Shown here piece by piece: positions 32,396 to 39,829 of a stretch of DNA of 44,927 bases. Each line of letters begins with the position of its first letter. Position 1 is the stretch's first letter. The translations under genes were made by a program, and so were the position numbers. Under the pieces are notes generated by a model that saw only the letters and a program-made list of their open reading frames with translations, was not told the DNA's origin and made no database searches. The stretch is from contig CANLKN010000021.1 of the NCBI GenBank assembly GCA_947491475.1, positions 1 to 44,927 of the forward strand, in the 5' to 3' direction. This DNA is from Akkermansiaceae bacterium. Lineage in GTDB: Bacteria; Verrucomicrobiota; Verrucomicrobiia; Verrucomicrobiales; Akkermansiaceae.

Positions 32396-34540
32396 ATGAA
32401 AACCAGAATCATAGAACACACATGGGGCGATACCCTGCTGCGGTATCGGATTGATTGCGAAAACGGACGCACCGGGCTGGAAATCATCCCGGCGGCGATG
32501 GCGGGGCGCGTCGTCGAGCGAAGGGAATTTTTTGATGGACCGGAGATGGCCTTCCTGCCGCAGCACTGGCCGGACTTTCCCGCATGGGAGATTGATTCGA
32601 TGGTGCAGGTCGGAGTGAGGGGCCTGCCCGCGCCGGATCGTTTTGCGCAGGGGCGCAGCATGCGGAATAGTCCAGCCACCGAGGGACTACGATTCCAAGG
32701 GCAGCGCGCGGAGGGGCATTCAATCATCACGACGCTCGGGCATCCCGCAGGATACGAGTGCGAGCACGTGCTGACATGGCTCGAGGGCACGGGCGTGTTG
32801 GAGTGCCGGACACGGTTCCTCAACCGTTCCGAAAAGCCACTGGTTTTGACCATGCTGTCGAGCTTCTCGCTGTGCGGGATTTCTCCGTTTCAACGCGACG
32901 GTGCGGCCGGCAAACTCCGCCTGCACCGGTGCCGCAGCGCCTGGTCGGCGGAGGGACGGCTGGATTCCCGGCTCTTTGAAGAGCTGCAGCTCGAGCCCTC
33001 GTGGACCGGGCATTCCGTCTCGTGCGAACGGTTCGGTCAGGCCGGCTCGCTTCCTGTGCGGGGATTTTTCCCCTTTGCGGCGATGGAGGACACCGACGCG
33101 GGCGTCACATGGGCGGCCCAGATCGCCTGGCCGGGTTCGTGGCAAATGGAGGCCTACCGGAGGAACGACTGCGCCTGCCTGTCTGGCGGTCTGGCTGACT
33201 GGGAGTTCGGCCATTGGGCGAAGGAAATCGCGCCAGGCGATTCGTTTGAGACTCCCTCCGCGTTTCTAACAGTAGTGCAAGGCGGCGTGGATGAGGCCGC
33301 CCAGCGGTTACAGGCGCTCTATACGGAGGAGGATGTGTCACAACAATGCCTGCCGGTCATTTGCAACGAGTGGTGCACGAGCTGGGGGGCACCCACCCAT
33401 GACTCGATCCTTGCCATGGCCGACCGCTTCCGCGATACCCCGGTCCGCTACCTCGTCATTGACGACGGTTGGACGGATCGTCCACCGGGCGTCACCTTGG
33501 AAAACGGCGATTGGGAGGTGAACACCCGCTCGTTTCCAGACGGACTCAAGGCGACGGCGGATGCCGTAAGAGCGCGTGGCATGGTCCCCGGAATCTGGTT
33601 TGAGTTTGAAGTCGCCACCCGGCTGGCCAAAGCCTATGGCGAAGTCTCCCACCAACTCCACCGGGACGGTGTGCCGATCGAGGTCGGCACCCGCCGGTTC
33701 TGGGACTTCCGTGATCCGTGGGTGCACGATTACCTTGCGGAAAAAGTGATCGGCCTCCTGCGCGATGCGGGGATCGGATATCTCAAGGTGGATTACAACG
33801 ACACGATCGGGATCGGTTGCGATGGTGCCGAATCTCCGGGCGAAGCCCTGCGCACCCACATCGAGGGAGTCATCCGGTTTTTCCGGAAAATCCGCGAGGA
33901 ACTGCCGGAGCTCGTCCTTGAGATCTGCGCCTCCGGCGGCCAACGCCTGGAGCCCTTGCTGATGGGGATCGGAACGATGGGTTCCTTCTCCGATGCCCAC
34001 GAAACGCTCGAAATCCCGATCATCGCGGCCAATGGCGTGCGTCTGATCCCGCCCCGGAAATACCAGACCTGGGCGGTGCTTCACCGCAGCGATACCCCGC
34101 AGAGATTGATCTACTCGCTGGCCTCCACATTCCTCGGCCGCATGTGCCTCAGCGGTGAGGCGCATCAACTCGAAGGAACTCAGCAAGAACTCCTCACCCG
34201 CGCGCTGGCACTCTATCAGAATGTGACTCCCATCTTGCGGCGCGGCACATCCAAACGCCATGGCACGACCGGCCCAAGCCAGCGCCATCCCACCGGCTGG
34301 CAGGCGGTGGCGCGCACTGCCAGCGACGGCTCAGCCATGCTGGTGGTTTGTCATGTGTTTGCCAGCCCGTTTCCCACCGCCGTCGAAATTCCGCTGGGGC
34401 AGACGGGCGAATGGGAAATTGCCGGCGATCTCCACGCGCTGGACGAAACGCTTTCCCTCCGGGGAGACCGCCTCATATGGATTCCGAACAATGAGTTCAG
34501 GGCATGCGTGGCCTGGCTCAAACGAACCGGCAGCGTATAG
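32396..34540 (+). CDS. GH36 alpha-galactosidase-like enzyme, cytoplasmic
   Basis: The 714-residue protein has no signal peptide. An N-terminal beta-supersandwich (about 1-300) is followed by a TIM barrel with family hallmarks: YLVIDDGWTDRPPG, FPDGLKATADAVRARGMVPG, IWFEFEVATRL and FWDFRDPWVHDYL. The nucleophile is Asp466 in YLKVDYNDTIG, then EICASGGQRLEP, and the acid/base is Asp533 in SFSDAHE. These match the GH36 retaining mechanism. Cytoplasmic location implies that oligosaccharides reach the cytoplasm through a transporter not in this window. The gene lies between the second beta-helix gene and the UroD-fold gene in one transcription unit. Confidence 0.85.
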   Translation: MKTRIIEHTWGDTLLRYRIDCENGRTGLEIIPAAMAGRVVERREFFDGPEMAFLPQHWPDFPAWEIDSMVQVGVRGLPAPDRFAQGRSMRNSPATEGLRFQGQRAEGHSIITTLGHPAGYECEHVLTWLEGTGVLECRTRFLNRSEKPLVLTMLSSFSLCGISPFQRDGAAGKLRLHRCRSAWSAEGRLDSRLFEELQLEPSWTGHSVSCERFGQAGSLPVRGFFPFAAMEDTDAGVTWAAQIAWPGSWQMEAYRRNDCACLSGGLADWEFGHWAKEIAPGDSFETPSAFLTVVQGGVDEAAQRLQALYTEEDVSQQCLPVICNEWCTSWGAPTHDSILAMADRFRDTPVRYLVIDDGWTDRPPGVTLENGDWEVNTRSFPDGLKATADAVRARGMVPGIWFEFEVATRLAKAYGEVSHQLHRDGVPIEVGTRRFWDFRDPWVHDYLAEKVIGLLRDAGIGYLKVDYNDTIGIGCDGAESPGEALRTHIEGVIRFFRKIREELPELVLEICASGGQRLEPLLMGIGTMGSFSDAHETLEIPIIAANGVRLIPPRKYQTWAVLHRSDTPQRLIYSLASTFLGRMCLSGEAHQLEGTQQELLTRALALYQNVTPILRRGTSKRHGTTGPSQRHPTGWQAVARTASDGSAMLVVCHVFASPFPTAVEIPLGQTGEWEIAGDLHALDETLSLRGDRLIWIPNNEFRACVAWLKRTGSV

Positions 34541-34569
34541 ACAAGAGCTATCATAGAAAAACCCAACCC

Positions 34570-35649
34570 ATGAACACACACACTTTTGATCTCGCCACCT
34601 CACTCGCGCGCTTTGACGCGTGGTGGCACGGGGAAATCATCGACCGTCCGCCGGTCCGCCTCTACATCGAGCCATCCCGCCCGCAGCAGCCGATGCCGCC
34701 AGCCGCCAGTGCGCGCGACGAATGGATGGATCCGTCACGAGCCGTGGCAGCCGGACTCGCCGGCTTGGCCGAGACAGACTGGCTGGCTGACAGTGCGCCG
34801 GTCTATATGCCAAACCTCGGCCCCGACATCGCGGGCACACTCTTTGGCTGCGAGTTGGAATTCGGCCCCGCCACCTCGTGGAGCAGCCATCCGATCGACT
34901 CGGACGATGACTATGCACGCATCGCGGAAAGCCAACCCGATTTCTCAAACCCGTATTGGCAGGCCATCGAGAAAATGACCTGTCTGTCGCTCGCGCGTTC
35001 CAGTGAGGGACACCTCACCGGCATGACCGATATCCATGGGTCCATCGACACCCTGGTAAGTCTTCGCGGGCCGGGAGAACTCTGCTGCGATCTCATGGAC
35101 ACTCCGGAACTAGTCCACCGCGCCCTCGATCGCTTGGTCGAGGGCAATCGTGCCATCTTCAACCGCTCACGGGAATTGCTGCTCGCGGGCGGACAGGAGG
35201 TTTCGCCCACTTGGACCGCCTTTCTCCACCGCGGCCCGGCCTATGCGAGCAGCGCGGATTTCCTCGCACTGATCTCTCCCAAGATGGCGCAGGAATTCGT
35301 CCGTCCTTATCTCCGGCGCGAGTGGGACATGCTCGAACGCAGCGTCTTCCACCTCGATGGCCGCGAGGCTCTCCACCACCTCGACTGGCTGCTGGAAGAG
35401 GATTGGATCCAAGCCATCCAGTGGGTCTATGGCGCGGGCGGCGGGCGGGCCTGCGACTGGCTCGATGTTTACCGCAAAATCCGTGCTGCGGGAAAATCCA
35501 TCCATCTCCTTGCCGTGGATGCGGAAGACGCCCTGCATGCCTTGCGCGAACTCGGCCCGCAAGGACTCTGGATTGATATACAAATGTCCCGCTTCCCATC
35601 CGTGCAGGCTGCCGAGGCATTTATGGAAAATCTCCAGCGCATCATTTGA
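34570..35649 (+). CDS. Uroporphyrinogen decarboxylase (UroD)-fold protein, methyltransferase-like
   Basis: The start at 34570 (MNTHTFDLATSLARFDAWW) gives 359 residues; the frame is open a further 22 codons upstream into the GH36 gene. The C-terminal two thirds have the UroD/MtaA barrel pattern: GSIDTLVSLRGPGELCCDLM, DTPELVHRALDRLVEGNRAI, FALISPKMAQEFVRPYL-like helices, SVFHLDGREALHHLDWLLEE, the Gly-rich WVYGAGGGRACDW and SIHLLAVDAEDALHALREL. Such proteins are common beside glycosidases in Verrucomicrobiota and Lentisphaerae, and are not heme-synthesis UroD. The fold also serves corrinoid methyltransferases, so O-methyl-sugar handling is conceivable but unproven. It lies 29 nt after the GH36 gene and ends convergently with the next gene. 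Confidence 0.7.
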   Translation: MNTHTFDLATSLARFDAWWHGEIIDRPPVRLYIEPSRPQQPMPPAASARDEWMDPSRAVAAGLAGLAETDWLADSAPVYMPNLGPDIAGTLFGCELEFGPATSWSSHPIDSDDDYARIAESQPDFSNPYWQAIEKMTCLSLARSSEGHLTGMTDIHGSIDTLVSLRGPGELCCDLMDTPELVHRALDRLVEGNRAIFNRSRELLLAGGQEVSPTWTAFLHRGPAYASSADFLALISPKMAQEFVRPYLRREWDMLERSVFHLDGREALHHLDWLLEEDWIQAIQWVYGAGGGRACDWLDVYRKIRAAGKSIHLLAVDAEDALHALRELGPQGLWIDIQMSRFPSVQAAEAFMENLQRII

Positions 35650-35669
35650 TCTGCACGCCTCCATGACTG

Positions 35670-38600
35670 TTACGTCAGATTGATCCGCAATTCGGTTTCG
35701 GCAGTGAGTTGAATTTCTTCGGCGAAGGTGATGAGCGCGCGGTTGTTTTCAACTTTCACGTCGGCGCGAACGGGCTTGCCGCTCAATTCCACTTTTACTG
35801 TTGAAACCATGGCATCCGCCAGCGCGAGCGACATCGTTTTCAAGCGCAGCGTGCCCCAGCGCAGTTGAATGCCGAATTCGGTGGTGCGCGCACCGCGTTT
35901 TTGCCAGAAAGATCCCCAGCCTTCCGCTGCGGTGAACGGCGCGCGGAAATCCTCCGGTTTCAATTTCGGCGCGAAACCGATGTGGCCTTTCGGGCCGTGA
36001 TACTCGTAACCACTCACTTCGATGAACACGCCGTAGCTGGCCATGGCGCGGGAGTAGTGATCGCCGCATTCGATCTCGTTCCATGGGTTGCGGAGCGAGG
36101 CGTGGTAGCGGTCGTGGATCGCCCGCTCGATGGCCAGGCCCTCGGTCAGCAAGCCTTCGCCGATCATGTGCCCCGCCACTTGGTGCTCGAACCCACTCAT
36201 GCACTCGTTGAGATAACCCAGGCCCACGACTCCCCAGCCTTCCACAATCTCGGGACGCTCGAGATCGCCGCGCGGCCATGTGGTCATGATCGTGCCGCCC
36301 TCACCGGCCATGGCATACCAGCGGCCTCCCTTGAATTCCCTGCGGAATGGCCCGACGTCCGGCGTGAAGTTGTATTTCCAGATGGATCGCAACGCGGAGC
36401 GGGTTTGCTCTTCCGGCAAAATGCGTCCCAGGCCCACTTGATCGGCCCATGCCTGACCATAAACCTGATCGATGTGGCAGCCGTTGCCGATGATGAAACT
36501 CTTCGGCTGGCTGCGATCCGGCTTGTGGATGAAATATTCGCCGTTCCATAGGCGCTCGACCAGATTCTTGGCTCCGGCGTCCGCGATGGTTCTGGCGGCT
36601 ACGGCAAACTCCGCATCGCCCATTTCACGGGCCATCTCCTCGCCGGCGCGCAATGCCGCCAGATACAGCGAGCTGGTCCACGACATTGCGCCCCACCAAA
36701 ATCCGGTATCCAGAGTGGTGGATTGCTGTCCTTCGATGATGCCGTCATTGTTGACATCTTCCCCGATGAGCCATTGCAGGGCCTTCTTGACGTTCGGCCA
36801 GTTGCGTTTGAGAAACGCGCCATCCGGAGACATCTGGTGTTCCCGGTAGGCGCGCAGGATGTTGCCGGCCTGTCCATCGAGGACGAAGTCGCCGCGCCAC
36901 TCGCCGCGCGTCCAGATGCCGCCGGTTTGCGGGTCGAAGCCGACGCCCTCTGCAAAGTCCTGCATTTCACGAGCGGACCGTTCCAAGCCGGGAAAAAGCC
37001 GTGCCACCGCCTGGGCGTAGAACCAGACGCTGGTGCATGTTCCCGAGCAGCAATAAACACCTTCCCAACCGTAAAAACGGCCATTGTCGAAGCGATAGCT
37101 GGTGGTCGTGGCCAGCGTGGAAACGTTGAGCAGCGTGCGGTCCAGCAGCCAGTAAGGCAGCGTCGAGTCATACCATGTGTCGCGCCAACGTTTGGTCTCG
37201 CCGGAGAGGCGCGCGAAATCCTTGCCAAGATACACCGCCACGTCGGCCGCATTGCGGAAATTTTTGGCGTAGTAAGGTTTCAGATTCCCGAAGTCGCGGA
37301 GGTTGCCCAAGCCGCCGGTCAACTTGGCCACGGTGGATTCCAAGCTCGGAAAATGCCAAGCAATGACGAATGCCGCCTTGCGTTCCTCGCCAGGCTTGAG
37401 GGTCCACTTGCGGCCTGCAGCGCCAATAATCTTTTCGGGAATGGGTTTCTCCACCGACTCGCTGCTGCGGCCAAGCGCCTGAAACACAGCCTCCGGCTGC
37501 GCGTCGCCCACATCGGCGCACGCGCGGTCGCCGGATTCCGTCGCGAGCAGCGCCAGCGTCAGCGTGCCAAAGTCCGGCGCGTCCGCCGCCGGGATGCGCG
37601 TGTAGCCTTCATCCGTAAACACGATGTGGTCCACTCCAATGCAACCCCAGCCTTCGGCTGCTTCGTCAACGATTTCCAAGTGTGCGTTCCGCCCCGCGAA
37701 CTCGTGCACCTCGAACGTATCCGTCCACAGTTTGTTAACATTGTTTCCGCAGGCCGTGCGCACGACTTTGCCGTCCACGATCAGGCGCAAGCCGAGCTTT
37801 TCCGGCAGAGCGCCGCCACCGATGAGAAAGCGGATGTAATTGCGCTCAATCGTGAACCCGGGGCTGGTGAGTTTGCCGGTCGCCGCATCCTTGGCACCGG
37901 GATCCGCACCCGGCGCGGAGGCGTGGCTGTTGACCAGCGCCTGGCCGTGCGCGGCCATCGTCTGCGGCGATTGATAGTCCGGAATTTCCGCCAGAGTCGC
38001 GGGCCGCGAACCGAAGGCCGTGCCTTCAACTATCCACGCGCCGTAGCTGCCATCTTCAAAATCGGCGAACACGATGTCCTCGCGGCCCGTGCCTTGACCA
38101 TTGGCATCGACACCTTCGGCGCTCAAGTCCACGCGCAGGAGGCCGCCGTCGCGTGCCACCCGATTGCGGCGCACACCGGACGCGCCCTTGCTGAATTTGC
38201 AGACAGCGTTTTCCAGCCAACCCGCGAGTTCGACCTCGACGGCTTCGGACGAAGTGTTTTTCACCGTGAACTCCATCACCGTCGCGGGCAGGCCGGAGTC
38301 GTCTTCGTTCAATGGGATAAATGGCGAATACGCTTCCAACTTCACCGTCACCGGACATGCGGCATCGTTGTAATCGACCGTACCGATGGGATATTGTCCG
38401 CAGAAGCTCACGCCGGGGAAGCCGGATTTGTCGAGCCGCCGCACTTGCGGTCCGACTTTGAGCGCGAAGCCCTGTTCGAGCGGCGAGACGGGCTTCAGGG
38501 GCTTGGCGTAGTGATGCCCATCGCCTTGCTGGGTGAGCCCGGGGTCGGGCGCGTTGAAGATATCCCAATGCCAAAGCCGCCCGTCGCCTCCGAGGTAAAG

Positions 38601-38945
38601 CTGGCCTGTGCAGATGCCGCCCACCGGCATGCCGATGGTGTCCAGTTCCCCGCCTCGATAAACCGTCGGCTCGCCGCGCTCGGTGAGCGAACGCAGCCAC
38701 GCGGCACTCAGTTTTTTGTCGAGGGGAATGAGTTTCTGGAAATCCTCAGCGGTGAATGGTCCGGCGATGGCTGGCAGGTTTGGCAGCACCGCGCCTGCGG
38801 TGACGAATCCGGTCAGCTTGAGAAAGTCCCGCCGGGCGAAACTTTGAGTGCGGACGCGCTGGTGGTCAGAGCAATTGGATGAGTTGGTCACGATTGGATG
38901 TTTTTGGCGAAGAAGAGATACGGATCTTGCGGCTCGATCTTTCAT
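35670..38945 (-). CDS. Tat-exported GH116/DUF608 glycoside hydrolase with an inserted beta-sandwich
   Basis: There are 1091 residues from ATG 38945; a GTG at 38891 (codon 19) is an alternative start. The Tat motif is SFARRDFLKLTGFVTAGAVL (about 34-53). The GH116 sandwich begins with DTIGMPVGGICTGQLYLGGD (about 103). It is interrupted at about 305-455 by an extra sandwich of the levanase-insert type (FADFEDGSYGAWIVEGTAFG, then EAAEGWGCIGVDHIVFTDEG). The catalytic domain has GTCTSVWFYAQAVARLFPGL, TTLDTGFWWGAMSWTSSLYL (the Asp is the likely acid/base) and FIIGNGCHIDQVYGQAWADQ. It is closer to canonical GH116 than the three plus-strand copies. It is divergent from the TetR gene. Confidence 0.83.
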   Translation of the reverse strand: MKDRAARSVSLLRQKHPIVTNSSNCSDHQRVRTQSFARRDFLKLTGFVTAGAVLPNLPAIAGPFTAEDFQKLIPLDKKLSAAWLRSLTERGEPTVYRGGELDTIGMPVGGICTGQLYLGGDGRLWHWDIFNAPDPGLTQQGDGHHYAKPLKPVSPLEQGFALKVGPQVRRLDKSGFPGVSFCGQYPIGTVDYNDAACPVTVKLEAYSPFIPLNEDDSGLPATVMEFTVKNTSSEAVEVELAGWLENAVCKFSKGASGVRRNRVARDGGLLRVDLSAEGVDANGQGTGREDIVFADFEDGSYGAWIVEGTAFGSRPATLAEIPDYQSPQTMAAHGQALVNSHASAPGADPGAKDAATGKLTSPGFTIERNYIRFLIGGGALPEKLGLRLIVDGKVVRTACGNNVNKLWTDTFEVHEFAGRNAHLEIVDEAAEGWGCIGVDHIVFTDEGYTRIPAADAPDFGTLTLALLATESGDRACADVGDAQPEAVFQALGRSSESVEKPIPEKIIGAAGRKWTLKPGEERKAAFVIAWHFPSLESTVAKLTGGLGNLRDFGNLKPYYAKNFRNAADVAVYLGKDFARLSGETKRWRDTWYDSTLPYWLLDRTLLNVSTLATTTSYRFDNGRFYGWEGVYCCSGTCTSVWFYAQAVARLFPGLERSAREMQDFAEGVGFDPQTGGIWTRGEWRGDFVLDGQAGNILRAYREHQMSPDGAFLKRNWPNVKKALQWLIGEDVNNDGIIEGQQSTTLDTGFWWGAMSWTSSLYLAALRAGEEMAREMGDAEFAVAARTIADAGAKNLVERLWNGEYFIHKPDRSQPKSFIIGNGCHIDQVYGQAWADQVGLGRILPEEQTRSALRSIWKYNFTPDVGPFRREFKGGRWYAMAGEGGTIMTTWPRGDLERPEIVEGWGVVGLGYLNECMSGFEHQVAGHMIGEGLLTEGLAIERAIHDRYHASLRNPWNEIECGDHYSRAMASYGVFIEVSGYEYHGPKGHIGFAPKLKPEDFRAPFTAAEGWGSFWQKRGARTTEFGIQLRWGTLRLKTMSLALADAMVSTVKVELSGKPVRADVKVENNRALITFAEEIQLTAETELRINLT

Positions 38946-39139
38946 TCTTTCGAGGTTTCATGAGCAGCGGATTGAACCAGGGCGGGGGCCATCGGCGCCG
39001 AGTCGTATCCGATCCACCAGCGATACCGGCGATAGGGATGCCCTACCGTCTCACTTCGGTAGTGGTGACGACGGTCTTTTTGGAGGTGAGCTCGAAACGG
39101 AGATTGACAATGTACCGGCGGTACACAATTTCTTGAAAT
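38946..39139. promoter_or_regulatory. Divergent intergenic region between GH116 and TetR genes
   Basis: It contains an inverted repeat CTACCG(8 nt)CGGTAG at 39043-39062, a TTGACA hexamer at 39105-39110 and the palindrome at 39111. A half-site-like ATACCGGCG also occurs near 39023. Both genes could be controlled from here. Confidence 0.45.
39111..39125. promoter_or_regulatory. Palindromic candidate TetR operator
   Basis: TGTACCG-G-CGGTACA is a perfect 7-bp inverted repeat around one central base. It directly follows a TTGACA -35-like hexamer and ends 14 nt before the TetR-family start codon. This position would let the bound repressor block its own transcription. Confidence 0.6.
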
Positions 39140-39829
39140 ATGCCACTACCGCAGGATAACGCATCCGATAGCTGGGTGCGTGCACGCACCTTGGATCAGA
39201 AGGAGCAGCGCCGCCAAGAGATTTTGGAGGCGGCTTACACGTTGTTTCATGATCTGGGCTATGAACAAGCCAGTCTCAACAGGATTGCCCGTGAGGCTCG
39301 ATTGAGCAAGTCGTCGATTGGTCTCTATTTCCAGACGCGCGAGGAAGTTTTCATGGAAATTTTCTTCAAGACCTTCCGCGACTGGTTTGATGAAACCATT
39401 ACGGCGATTGAGGCGCTGGATGACTTCTGCTCGGTCCGTGATGTCGTGGAGACGTGGATGGATGTGTCTTGGTGCAATGAGCGTTTGCGTGCGATCGCTC
39501 CGCTGGTGGCCATATCGATCGAATACAATGTCTCGGATGACTGTCTGAGCGCGTGCCTGCGGTTGAAGCAAGCGGAGTGCGAGCGACTGCGTCAGGTTTT
39601 GAATCGTTATGTCGCCATGAACAAGGCGCAGATGTGGGATCTGTTTCTTTTTGCCTTCAGTCTCTATTCCCAGTTCGTCGGGTATGAAAAGAACAAGGGA
39701 TTTGATGTCTCCATGGAGAATCCCGATTTAAAGTGGATGAAACGGGACTATCGGGCGATGGTCGTGAATTTGCTGGCTTTGTTTCTTGAGGATTTGAAAC
39801 GTAACCAGAATAAGAAGAATGAGCCATGA
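39140..39829 (+). CDS. TetR/AcrR-family transcriptional regulator
   Basis: The 229-residue protein carries the N-terminal TetR domain at about 20-70: QEILEAAYTLFHDLGYEQAS, then the recognition part LNRIAREARLSKSSIGLYFQ and TREEVF. The all-helical C-terminal domain, with the cysteines and aromatic residues of the ligand pocket region (e.g. WMDVSWCNERLRAIAPLV), is not assignable to a known ligand. A GTG at 39176 is an alternative start. The stop overlaps the next ATG (ATGA at 39826), so the regulator is translationally coupled to the HzsA-like gene it probably controls. A palindrome at 39111 is the expected operator. Confidence 0.87.
   Translation: MPLPQDNASDSWVRARTLDQKEQRRQEILEAAYTLFHDLGYEQASLNRIAREARLSKSSIGLYFQTREEVFMEIFFKTFRDWFDETITAIEALDDFCSVRDVVETWMDVSWCNERLRAIAPLVAISIEYNVSDDCLSACLRLKQAECERLRQVLNRYVAMNKAQMWDLFLFAFSLYSQFVGYEKNKGFDVSMENPDLKWMKRDYRAMVVNLLALFLEDLKRNQNKKNEP

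Noticed and set aside
36723-38882. Very long open frame on the plus strand opposite the minus-strand GH116 gene
   Set aside because: It is antisense to a clear Tat-exported enzyme, and its translation has no domain. GC-rich codon use commonly leaves such shadow frames open.
38879-39136. Open plus frame upstream of TetR
   Set aside because: It overlaps the minus-strand GH116 5' end and the divergent promoter region, and has no domain.
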